Source: Opitutia bacterium UBA7350
GTDB lineage: Bacteria > Verrucomicrobiota > Verrucomicrobiia > Opitutales > Coraliomargaritaceae
Assembly: GCA_002470925.1 (NCBI GenBank)
Contig: DKOX01000090.1
Span: forward strand, 1-11,068
Length of the DNA stretch: 11,068 bases
Reading direction: 5' to 3'
Part shown: piece by piece, positions 1-5,798 of the stretch
Numbering within the stretch: the first letter of the stretch is position 1
How the letters are laid out: the number at the start of each line of letters is the position of its first letter
Notes under the pieces: generated by a model
Seen by the model: only the letters and a program-made list of their open reading frames with translations
What the model was told of the DNA's origin: nothing
Database searches by the model: none
Translations under genes and position numbers: made by a program

Positions 1-404
1 GTCGCCCGCACCGTGATTTCCCCGGTTTTGGTTTTGAAGAGCCGGCCCTCCACCCCGATGATGTCACCGAGGTCGAGCTTCTTGAAATAGGTATTGTATT
101 CCCCTTCCGGCAATTCATCCCGCGTCACATAGGCTTGTATCTGCCCGGCGCGATCCTGAATCTTGATAAAACTGGCTTTGCCCATGACCCTGAACACCAC
201 GATACGGCCCGCTACTTTCACCAAAGGTTGCTCGGCATCGTCCGCGCCTTCCTGATAGGCCGCGAGCGCCGCCTCGGTGGTGTGGCTCTGTTTGCAGTTC
301 GCCGCAAAGGGGTTGCGCCCCTCCGACTGCAACTGCTCCAGCTTCTGCATCCGCACTGCAAAAAGATCGTGCGTGCCTTCATGTTGGTTATGCTCCTGTG
401 TCAT
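1..404 (-). CDS. lysS: Lysyl-tRNA synthetase, class II, N-terminal part (runs off the left edge)
   Basis: This enzyme charges tRNA-Lys with lysine in the cytoplasm. Only about 134 N-terminal residues lie in the window; the class II catalytic domain is beyond the left edge. The visible part has the helical start (MQKLEQLQSEGRNPF, about residues 19-33) followed by the OB-fold anticodon-binding domain. Hallmarks are VAGRIVVFRVMGKASFIKIQ, then QDRAGQIQAYV and KKLDLGDIIGVEG, which match the family strongly. The start is the ATG at 402-404. I see no good ribosome-binding site before it, as for most genes here. It lies 67 bases downstream of the metal ATPase stop on the same strand, so co-transcription is possible although the functions are unrelated. 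The identification is firm; the exact start is less so. Confidence 0.93.
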   Translation of the reverse strand, partial: MTQEHNQHEGTHDLFAVRMQKLEQLQSEGRNPFAANCKQSHTTEAALAAYQEGADDAEQPLVKVAGRIVVFRVMGKASFIKIQDRAGQIQAYVTRDELPEGEYNTYFKKLDLGDIIGVEGRLFKTKTGEITVRA

Positions 405-471
405 GTATTCACAAAGGTCTTTGCCGCAGAGGCGCGGAATGGCAAACGCAAAAAGTCCGCCCGCCACCACA

Positions 472-2457
472 TCACTGCTTCGACTTCAGAAACAACAGCC
501 TTAAACTGTTTAAACATACCACCGCGGAACTGCCCTCATGCGCCACCACCCCCACACTCAGGGGAAGCCATCCAAGCACCGCTGCGAGAGTCATGATCAG
601 AACCGTCCCGAGCGCGATCGTCACATTCTGCCGAATCACGGAACTGGCGCGCTCACTCAGATAACGCGCCGCCATAAAATTACCGATGCGGTCACGCATC
701 AAAACCACCTCACTCTGCTCAAGGGCGGCATCACTCCCGCGTATCCCCATTGCCACCGAGACATACGCCGCCGCTAAACCCGGGGCGTCATTCACCCCGT
801 CTCCCAACATCGCAACTTTGTATCCTTTTTTTGAATACGAGGCCACCAAAGCCACCTTGTCCTCCGGTTTTAACTCGGCCTGCACTTCCTCGATTCCCAG
901 CTGCGCACCCACCGCCTCCGCGGTCTCCCGACGATCCCCGGTCAGCATTACAGTGCGTATACCTAAATCCCGCAAACGCTCCAAAACACCCCGCGATTCT
1001 TCCCGGACCGTGTCACGCAATAAAATTCGCGCCACCAAATCGCCCCGGCAAATCCAATTCTCTACAAATTCCGCAGATGGTTTCGGGACTTCCCGCACCC
1101 GCTCTGCCATCGGTCCCTCCAATAACAATTCCCGCCGCCCCAGCACACAGAGCGCCTCCCCGTCACGGCCCTCGACTCCCAGCCCGTTCATCGCACGAAA
1201 ACCTTCAATAGCTTGCGCCCTCAAACCCTGCTCCTTCCCGTAACGATAAATCGCCCGCCCGACCGGGTGTGAACCCTGCGCTTCCAAAGAATACGCCAAC
1301 TCCGCCGCTTCCCGTTCGCGCCCCGCCGGAAAACTTTCAATCCGTTCTACCGACATCTCACCCGTCGTGAGCGTTCCGGTCTTATCAAAACATACGAGAT
1401 CGACCTCCATCAATTTTTCAATCGCAACCCCGCCCCGAAACAGGATCCCGTGCCGCGCCCCCCATGCAATCGCCGCCAAAATCGCAGACGGAATCGAAAG
1501 CACCAGCGCACAGGGACTCGCCACCACCAACAAGGTCATGGCGCGGTAAAACGCCGATCGCATCCCCGCCGCATTTTCAAAGGCCGGAATACCAAAACCC
1601 AACCACCACACAAAAAACATCAAAATTGTTACCACCAGAATCAGCAGGGTGTAACCCGTTCCAAAACGATCGGTGAAGCGCTGACTGGCAGCCTTTAAAT
1701 GCTTCGCCTTGTGAATCAAATGAATCACTTTTTGCAGGGCACTCTCATCAACCCGCCGCACTACCTTTGCCTCCACCGTTCCCCATAAATTCAAAGTGCC
1801 ACTGTAGACCGCATCTCCCGCCGCCTTCGAGACCGGATGCCCTTCCCCCGTCAAAGTTGATTCATCCACTGCACTCTGCCCCGTGAGGACTTCCGCATCG
1901 ACCGGAAAGATCGCCCCGGGCTTGACCTGAATGACTGCCCCCGGTGCAACCGCCTCGACCGGTACTTCCATGAAATCCCCCGTGGCACCCCGAACCCATG
2001 CCACCTTTGGCGCGTCCTTAAACAAACTGTCAATTTCCTTCCGGGTGCGATCCGAGGCATAAGCCTCCAAGGCGCCCGAAAGCGAAAAAAGAAACAACAA
2101 AAGGACGCCCTCATTCCACGCCCCGATCGAGGCTGCCCCCAGGGCGACCGCCACCATTAAAAAATGAATGTCCAATTCCCCCTTCGGTAAACCTTCCTTC
2201 ACATCCACCAGCGCGTCCCAACCGCCGGCCAACATCGCGAGGACGTACAGTGCCAACACCCAAGTACCTGACAAATCGCTCTGCGCCTCCAATAACGAGG
2301 CCACCAGACCCAGCAGACCGCACACTAAAGCCAAAGCCCCGAGGATCCGCCAGTCCTCCGTCGCATGGCTGTGCGCATGCACCTTGCGCCCCTGCAAAAA
2401 ATTACAGAACCGTTCCTTCCAACAGCTCGTGCTATCCTGCTCCGTATTAACGCTCAC
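472..2457 (-). CDS. Heavy-metal-translocating P-type ATPase, P1B-4-like (SPC motif)
   Basis: This is an ATP-driven transition-metal exporter of the inner membrane, 661 residues and complete. Hydrophobic segments lie at about 38-56, 66-84 and 95-133 (two), then two around 268-330, with a final pair near 605-650. The actuator domain has TGEG at 203-206. The membrane metal site is S314-P315-C316. The phosphorylated aspartate is D358 in DKTGTLT. The nucleotide-domain HP pair is H397-P398, the hinge GDGVNDAP is 552-559, and HEGS begins at H640. SPC rather than CPC, together with the C-terminal HEG motif, points to the P1B-4 group, whose members move Co, Zn, Cd or Fe(II); the substrate cannot be fixed from sequence. 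There is no N-terminal heavy-metal-associated domain, only a short His cluster (H27, H29, H31). The actuator loop has G206 where most relatives have Ser. The start is a GTG at 2455-2457 and is uncertain, because no ATG occurs before the first membrane segment. Confidence 0.93.
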   Translation of the reverse strand: MSVNTEQDSTSCWKERFCNFLQGRKVHAHSHATEDWRILGALALVCGLLGLVASLLEAQSDLSGTWVLALYVLAMLAGGWDALVDVKEGLPKGELDIHFLMVAVALGAASIGAWNEGVLLLFLFSLSGALEAYASDRTRKEIDSLFKDAPKVAWVRGATGDFMEVPVEAVAPGAVIQVKPGAIFPVDAEVLTGQSAVDESTLTGEGHPVSKAAGDAVYSGTLNLWGTVEAKVVRRVDESALQKVIHLIHKAKHLKAASQRFTDRFGTGYTLLILVVTILMFFVWWLGFGIPAFENAAGMRSAFYRAMTLLVVASPCALVLSIPSAILAAIAWGARHGILFRGGVAIEKLMEVDLVCFDKTGTLTTGEMSVERIESFPAGREREAAELAYSLEAQGSHPVGRAIYRYGKEQGLRAQAIEGFRAMNGLGVEGRDGEALCVLGRRELLLEGPMAERVREVPKPSAEFVENWICRGDLVARILLRDTVREESRGVLERLRDLGIRTVMLTGDRRETAEAVGAQLGIEEVQAELKPEDKVALVASYSKKGYKVAMLGDGVNDAPGLAAAYVSVAMGIRGSDAALEQSEVVLMRDRIGNFMAARYLSERASSVIRQNVTIALGTVLIMTLAAVLGWLPLSVGVVAHEGSSAVVCLNSLRLLFLKSKQ

Positions 2458-2562
2458 CTTAACTAATATCTATATCTTTACCCACCCAAAGCCCAAGGCT
2501 GAAATAAAAAGAATTCCCTCTGCGCTTTTCAAAGCCCGCATTTAGTGTTCCTTTGTAAAGCT
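2458..2562. promoter_or_regulatory. Divergent intergenic region between the metal ATPase and dinG
   Basis: These 105 bases separate two divergently read genes, so both promoters should lie here. The side nearest the ATPase is AT-rich. On the minus strand a possible -10 (TATAGA, 2469-2474) follows a poor -35 (TTGGGC, 2491-2496) with a 16-base spacer. This would place the transcript start within a few bases of the GTG, giving a nearly leaderless message. Toward dinG I see no convincing promoter and no strong ribosome-binding site before the ATG at 2563. No clear palindrome for a metal regulator (MerR or ArsR type) was recognised. The promoter elements are weak matches; only the divergent arrangement is certain. 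Confidence 0.3.
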
Positions 2563-4641
2563 ATGATCGGACTCATCGAAAACAACGGCAGCGCCCCTGT
2601 GGCGGGTTATCTCATGCCGCTTGTCGAAGGCATCTTCAAGGAGGGTGGCCACCTTCAGACCGTGCTTCAGCTCGATCATCGACCCCAGCAATGTGCCATG
2701 GCGCTCGCGGTGGCCGATTCCATCGAATCCGGGAACCCCCTCCTCTTCGAAGCGGGCACCGGAGTCGGTAAAAGCCTCGCCTACCTCATCCCCGGGCTCA
2801 TCCACGCCATCAGCACCGAGCGTCCCTGCGTCATTTCCAGCCACACCATCTCCCTCCAGGAACAAATCCGCAGCAAGGACCTCAAAATCTGCCGCGACCT
2901 TTTCAAAGCGGTCCCGGAACTCAAACCCTACGCTTCATTCAAAACCGCCCTCATGGTAGGGCGTGGCAATTATTGTTGCACCACCCGTCTCAACAATGCC
3001 CTCAAGGACGCCCAGAACGGACAGGCCGACCTTTTCCCAAACGACGAAAAAAACGATCTCATCCGCCTTGCGAAATGGTCCGCCGAAAGCGGCAATGGCG
3101 TCGTGCAGGAACTTTCGCCCCCGCCCCTCCCGAACGTCTGGGATGCCGTCAATGCCGACAGTTCTACCTGTTCCCGTAAAAACTGCGACCCCGCCGCCTG
3201 TTTCTACCAGCGCGCCCGCCAACAGGTCCAGCAGGCGAACTGCGTCATCGTAAACCACAGCCTCCTCTTCGCCCTTATCAACGCCGGAATGCCACCGGGC
3301 GGCGAACAACCCGGTATCCTCCTACCCGACGATTTTGTCATCCTCGACGAAGCCCACCGCATCCCCGCCATCGCCACCGATCACTTCGGCATCCACCTTA
3401 GCAACTACGCCGTCGATCGCGCCCTCAAACGTCTCTATAATCCCCGCAACAAACGCGGCGCCCTTAAAAAAGAAGGCGATCATTACGACTTTGCCGCGAT
3501 CGAGGAAGCCCTCGCCGCCAATCATGAATTCTTCAGCTACCTGCACGATACCTTCCTCACCAAGGATTCCATCCGCCGTATCCACGAACCGGAATTTTGC
3601 GAGAACATCCTGAGCGGGCCCCTCAAAGCCGTCACCGAACGCCTCGCCGCCCGCATCCAAAAAACCGACGACGAACGCCAACAGGATGAACTCCGCGACC
3701 ACCGCAAACGCCTCCTCGGGTATTGCGATGCGGTCAGTGGATTCATCGCCCTTGCTGAGGAAGGCCATGTCCATTGGCTCGAACGCGGCGGGAAGAAAGG
3801 CCAAATCGTCTCCCTGCGCAGCGCCCCCCTCCTCGTCGCGCCCGCCCTGCGCGAGACCCTCTTCAGCCGCCACACCGCCGCCGTCCTCACCAGCGCCACC
3901 CTTTCCGACGGACAAAAGCTCGACCGTTTTCAAAGCAAAGTCGGCGCGGAAGCCGCGGAGGCACAAATGGAATCCTCCCCCTTTGATTACCCCAACCACA
4001 CCCGCCTGTTTATTGCGAAAGACGCGCCCCTCCCGCAACCCGGCGCCGGTCGCCTCGACCTCGATTACCTCGCCAATATGATTGCATGGTGCAGCCGTCG
4101 CGTTGCAGGCGGCACCCTTGTCCTTTTCACCAGTCATCTCGACCTTCGCAAGGTCCGCGAACGCAACGCCGATTTCTTTAAAAAAATCAACCGCCCCCTT
4201 TTCGCGCAGGGCCTCGACCACGGACGCTCGGAACTCACTCGTCGCTTTGCCGAAGCAGGCAACGGCGTCCTCTTCGGCACCGATAGTTTCTGGACGGGGG
4301 TCGACGTCCCCGGCCCCGCCCTCTCGCAAGTCATCATTACTCGCCTCCCCTTTGAACACCCCGGCCACCCCGTCAGCGAGGCGCGCAGCGAAGACTGCCG
4401 CATGCAGGGCGGCAACCCCTTTGCCGATATCGCCATCCCCGATGCGGTGGTACGGTTCCGTCAAGGCGTCGGGCGACTCATCCGCCGCGAGAGCGACCGC
4501 GGCAACATCGTGGTCCTCGATTCCCGTATCCTCACCAAGCCCTATGGTCGGCATTTCCTCGACGCCCTCCCCATGCGGAACTACGAACGCTTTAGCCTAC
4601 AAAATCGCGAAGCGGTCTTTAATGAATCCGCTTTCGTCTGA
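2563..4641 (+). CDS. dinG: ATP-dependent DNA helicase, DinG/XPD family with 4Fe-4S cluster
   Basis: A superfamily 2 helicase of the XPD/DinG type, 5'-to-3' in characterised members, which unwinds R-loops, D-loops and other obstacles to replication. It is 692 residues from the ATG, close to the usual DinG length, with no fused exonuclease domain. A Q-motif-like HRPQQ near 39-43 precedes Walker A AGTGVGKS (64-71). The iron-sulfur cysteines are C138 or C139, then C203, C208 and C213. The DEAH box is 262-265. The second helicase half shows LTSATLSDG, LVLFTSHLDLRKV, FGTDSFWTGVDVPG and motif VI QGVGRLIRR (634-642). An in-frame GTG lies 18 bases upstream (2545), but the ATG is preferred because it is the stronger codon and the extra six residues add nothing conserved. 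The TPR gene follows after 33 bases and may be co-transcribed. The family call is firm; DinG versus the paralogue YoaA is not fully settled. Confidence 0.92.
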   Translation: MIGLIENNGSAPVAGYLMPLVEGIFKEGGHLQTVLQLDHRPQQCAMALAVADSIESGNPLLFEAGTGVGKSLAYLIPGLIHAISTERPCVISSHTISLQEQIRSKDLKICRDLFKAVPELKPYASFKTALMVGRGNYCCTTRLNNALKDAQNGQADLFPNDEKNDLIRLAKWSAESGNGVVQELSPPPLPNVWDAVNADSSTCSRKNCDPAACFYQRARQQVQQANCVIVNHSLLFALINAGMPPGGEQPGILLPDDFVILDEAHRIPAIATDHFGIHLSNYAVDRALKRLYNPRNKRGALKKEGDHYDFAAIEEALAANHEFFSYLHDTFLTKDSIRRIHEPEFCENILSGPLKAVTERLAARIQKTDDERQQDELRDHRKRLLGYCDAVSGFIALAEEGHVHWLERGGKKGQIVSLRSAPLLVAPALRETLFSRHTAAVLTSATLSDGQKLDRFQSKVGAEAAEAQMESSPFDYPNHTRLFIAKDAPLPQPGAGRLDLDYLANMIAWCSRRVAGGTLVLFTSHLDLRKVRERNADFFKKINRPLFAQGLDHGRSELTRRFAEAGNGVLFGTDSFWTGVDVPGPALSQVIITRLPFEHPGHPVSEARSEDCRMQGGNPFADIAIPDAVVRFRQGVGRLIRRESDRGNIVVLDSRILTKPYGRHFLDALPMRNYERFSLQNREAVFNESAFV

Positions 4642-4674
4642 AGCTTCCTTCCTTAAAACCCGCCCTCAATTCCT

Positions 4675-4983
4675 ATGAAAAAATCCGAACTTTTTATACC
4701 GAAGGTCGAAGCCCAGCCCGACAATATGCTCTTCCGTTTCAGTCTCGCTCAGGCCCTAACCGAAGAAGGCGAAACCCACGCCGCCATTCCCCACCTCGAA
4801 CGCTGTGTGCAATCCCGCGAGGATTGGATGCTCCCCCGCATCCTTCTTGGCAAGGCTCTCCTTCAGGACGGGCAAGCCGCCACCGCCAAACCGATCCTTG
4901 AAACCGCCCTGCAACTCGCCATCGCGCAGGATCACCGCGAACCCGCTGCCGAGCTACAACAACTCCTCGCCGACCTCACCTGA
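4675..4983 (+). CDS. Small tetratricopeptide-repeat protein
   Basis: A 102-residue soluble protein made almost entirely of TPR helices. The first repeat covers about 15-48 (DNMLFRFSLAQALTEEGE, then AAIPHLERCV). The second covers about 49-82 (WMLPRILLGKALLQDGQ, then AAKPILETALQLA). The spacing of small and large hydrophobic residues (L..A.AL...G....A....E..) is the TPR signature. TPRs mediate protein-protein contacts, so a scaffold or adaptor role is the most that can be said. There is no signal peptide or membrane segment. The ATG at 4675 lies 33 bases after the dinG stop with no visible promoter or terminator between, so it probably shares the dinG transcript. No ribosome-binding site is visible. 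It ends 13 bases from the stop of the oppositely directed toxin gene. Confidence 0.8.
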   Translation: MKKSELFIPKVEAQPDNMLFRFSLAQALTEEGETHAAIPHLERCVQSREDWMLPRILLGKALLQDGQAATAKPILETALQLAIAQDHREPAAELQQLLADLT

Positions 4984-4996
4984 GGATCCGCGGCCC

Positions 4997-5413
4997 TCAC
5001 CCCTGCGGCAGACCCAGCGCTTTCGCCGCCCGCTGCAGTCGCGCATCTGCCGAGTAAAGCGGAACCACAAAACGCTGCGCCAGTTCCAGATAGGCCGCGT
5101 CATAACCCGATAGCCCGTAATGCATTGCCAGTTCCAGCGTCCTTTGCCGGGCAAACGCATCCGGACTGTCTAGATCGTGAACGAAAACTTTTGCCCATAA
5201 AGAGCAGGCCGCTTTTGCGCCAGCCTTGGTCAAACGACCACGTTGCTGGGCTGAACGAATCAAATTGACCATTTCATATTGCCATAATACCGGCTGCAAC
5301 AAGCCCAGTTTACCCGCTATAACCTCCTTTAGCAAAGCCTCCGCCAACTCGCTTTGCTCGTCCGGCAAAATCCAACTCGCACTGACGGAGGTATCGACAA
5401 CCGCCGTTTTCAC
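4997..5413 (-). CDS. vapC: PIN-domain ribonuclease toxin, VapC family
   Basis: A 138-residue PIN-domain protein, the usual VapC size. VapC toxins are Mg-dependent endoribonucleases that commonly cut initiator tRNA or the sarcin-ricin loop of 23S rRNA; the target here is unknown. The acidic active-site residues are in place: D7 (VVDTSVSASW), E47 (YEMVN), D105 (LSGYDAAYLELA) and D123 (SADARL), so the toxin looks intact. It starts at a GTG (5411-5413) that overlaps the antitoxin stop as GTGA, a typical translational coupling. It is preceded by GAGGAGG with a 7-base spacer, the only strong Shine-Dalgarno sequence in the window. The antitoxin precedes it in the operon, the standard order. It ends tail to tail with the TPR gene, 13 bases away. 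Its base composition has less C-over-G excess than its neighbours. Confidence 0.92.
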   Translation of the reverse strand: MKTAVVDTSVSASWILPDEQSELAEALLKEVIAGKLGLLQPVLWQYEMVNLIRSAQQRGRLTKAGAKAACSLWAKVFVHDLDSPDAFARQRTLELAMHYGLSGYDAAYLELAQRFVVPLYSADARLQRAAKALGLPQG

Positions 5414-5664
5414 CGGCGGCCCTCCTCAATCAGCTCCTTGATTGTTTCCTTGCCGGGCTTGGCCGAGGCACGGATTTTTCTGAACTCCTCTACCAAATTC
5501 TCTGTTTCGGTATCGACGGTGCCCAGACCCGAGGAGAGCAGCGCCACGCGCTTGCCGTGCTTTGTAATCCAGATGCGCTGTCCACGCGAAGCCGCATCCA
5601 ACAAGGACGATAATTTGTTCTTCGCCTCAAAGGCACCCACTTCTCTTTCCTGTATGCTTTTCAT
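5410..5664 (-). CDS. Antitoxin, Phd/YefM family, partner of the PIN toxin
   Basis: This 84-residue protein should bind and block the PIN toxin and repress their shared promoter. The N-terminal half is the Phd/YefM DNA-binding fold: VGAFEAKNKLSSLLDAA (about residues 9-25) followed by WITKHGKRVALL (about 32-43). The charged C-terminal part (about 50-84, rich in E, K and R) is where such antitoxins wrap the toxin. The ATG at 5662-5664 is chosen; a TTG two codons upstream is a weaker alternative. No ribosome-binding site is evident upstream. It precedes the toxin with a 4-base overlap. Promoter and operator should lie in 5665-5798, where palindromes and repeats are present. Phd-type antitoxins paired with VapC-type toxins are a common combination. 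Confidence 0.88.
   Translation of the reverse strand: MKSIQEREVGAFEAKNKLSSLLDAASRGQRIWITKHGKRVALLSSGLGTVDTETENLVEEFRKIRASAKPGKETIKELIEEGRR
5421..5427 (-). promoter_or_regulatory. Strong Shine-Dalgarno sequence for the vapC GTG start
   Basis: On the minus strand GAGGAGG lies 7 bases before the GTG at 5413. It sits inside the last codons of the antitoxin gene. It fixes the GTG as the toxin start and supports translation of the toxin from the same message. No other gene in the window has a comparable site. Confidence 0.75.
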
Positions 5665-5703
5665 TTGCAAAAACTAGCTGAACTGGCTCAAATCGCAAGC
5701 CCC

Positions 5704-5717
5704 TTTGAAATTCCAAA
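5704..5717. promoter_or_regulatory. Near-perfect 14-base palindrome, candidate antitoxin operator
   Basis: TTTGAAATTCCAAA reads the same on both strands at 12 of 14 positions (pattern TTTG-n-AATT-n-CAAA). It lies about 40 bases upstream of the antitoxin ATG. The outer TTTG/CAAA arms also occur as the contiguous palindrome TTTGCAAA at 5664-5671, which touches the antitoxin start. This suits an autoregulatory operator, but the assignment is inference. Confidence 0.35.
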
Positions 5718-5776
5718 CTGCCCCGCATCTACCCCGTTGAAAATTCATCGCAGTTTTACTTTCAACCTGCCCCGCA
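5711..5776 (+). repeat. Imperfect 17-base direct repeat, two copies 49 bases apart
   Basis: The copies are at 5711-5727 and 5760-5776 and match at 15 of 17 positions. The last ten bases, CTGCCCCGCA, are identical. The first copy overlaps the 14-base palindrome; the second overlaps the right arm of the GTTGAAA/TTTCAAC inverted repeat and lies just upstream of the TATAAT before the addB-like gene. The copies could be two binding sites for one regulator or the trace of a short duplication. Confidence 0.55.
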
Positions 5777-5792
5777 CTGCCCTAGATTTTTC

Positions 5793-5798
5793 TATAAT
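5793..5798 (+). promoter_or_regulatory. Consensus -10 hexamer directly abutting the addB-like ATG
   Basis: TATAAT is immediately followed by the ATG at 5799. A transcript started from it would begin about 6-7 bases downstream, inside the coding region and past the ATG. No -35 match lies 16-18 bases upstream. It may therefore be fortuitous, or mark an internal start that excludes this ATG. Confidence 0.25.

Larger units (their letters stand above)
5665..5798. promoter_or_regulatory. Divergent control region between the antitoxin and the addB-like gene
   Basis: This stretch separates divergent genes and is less GC-rich than the coding DNA around it. It must contain the toxin-antitoxin promoter and probably an addB-like promoter. 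It holds an 8-base palindrome TTTGCAAA (5664-5671), a near-palindrome at 5704-5717, a 17-base direct repeat (5711-5727 and 5760-5776), an inverted repeat GTTGAAA/TTTCAAC (5736-5742 and 5760-5766) and a consensus TATAAT (5793-5798). Phd/YefM antitoxins bind palindromes at their own promoters, so some of these are candidate operators. No good -35 element was found for either direction. Confidence 0.5.

Noticed and set aside
135..596. A 153-codon plus-strand frame over the lysS start
   Set aside because: It overlaps the conserved OB fold of lysS on the other strand and shows no domain of its own.
2545..2562. GTG start for dinG 18 bases upstream of the ATG
   Set aside because: The extra residues (MFLCKA) are not conserved in the family and no ribosome-binding site supports the GTG.
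3322..4554. A 410-codon open frame on the minus strand opposite dinG
   Set aside because: It mirrors the codons of a clearly conserved helicase, has a Gly/Ala/Val/Glu-heavy composition typical of antisense GC-rich frames, and shows no recognisable domain.
4982..4998. Hairpin between the TPR and vapC stops as a bidirectional terminator
   Set aside because: The arms are short and imperfect and no T-run follows on either strand.
5665..5670. TTG start two codons upstream of the antitoxin ATG
   Set aside because: TTG is a weaker codon and lies inside the TTTGCAAA palindrome; the ATG gives a normal Phd/YefM N-terminus.
5736..5766. GTTGAAA/TTTCAAC inverted repeat as a terminator or structured RNA
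   Set aside because: It lies upstream of both divergent genes, has a 17-base loop and no T-run; an operator role is more sensible and is noted only as a possibility.
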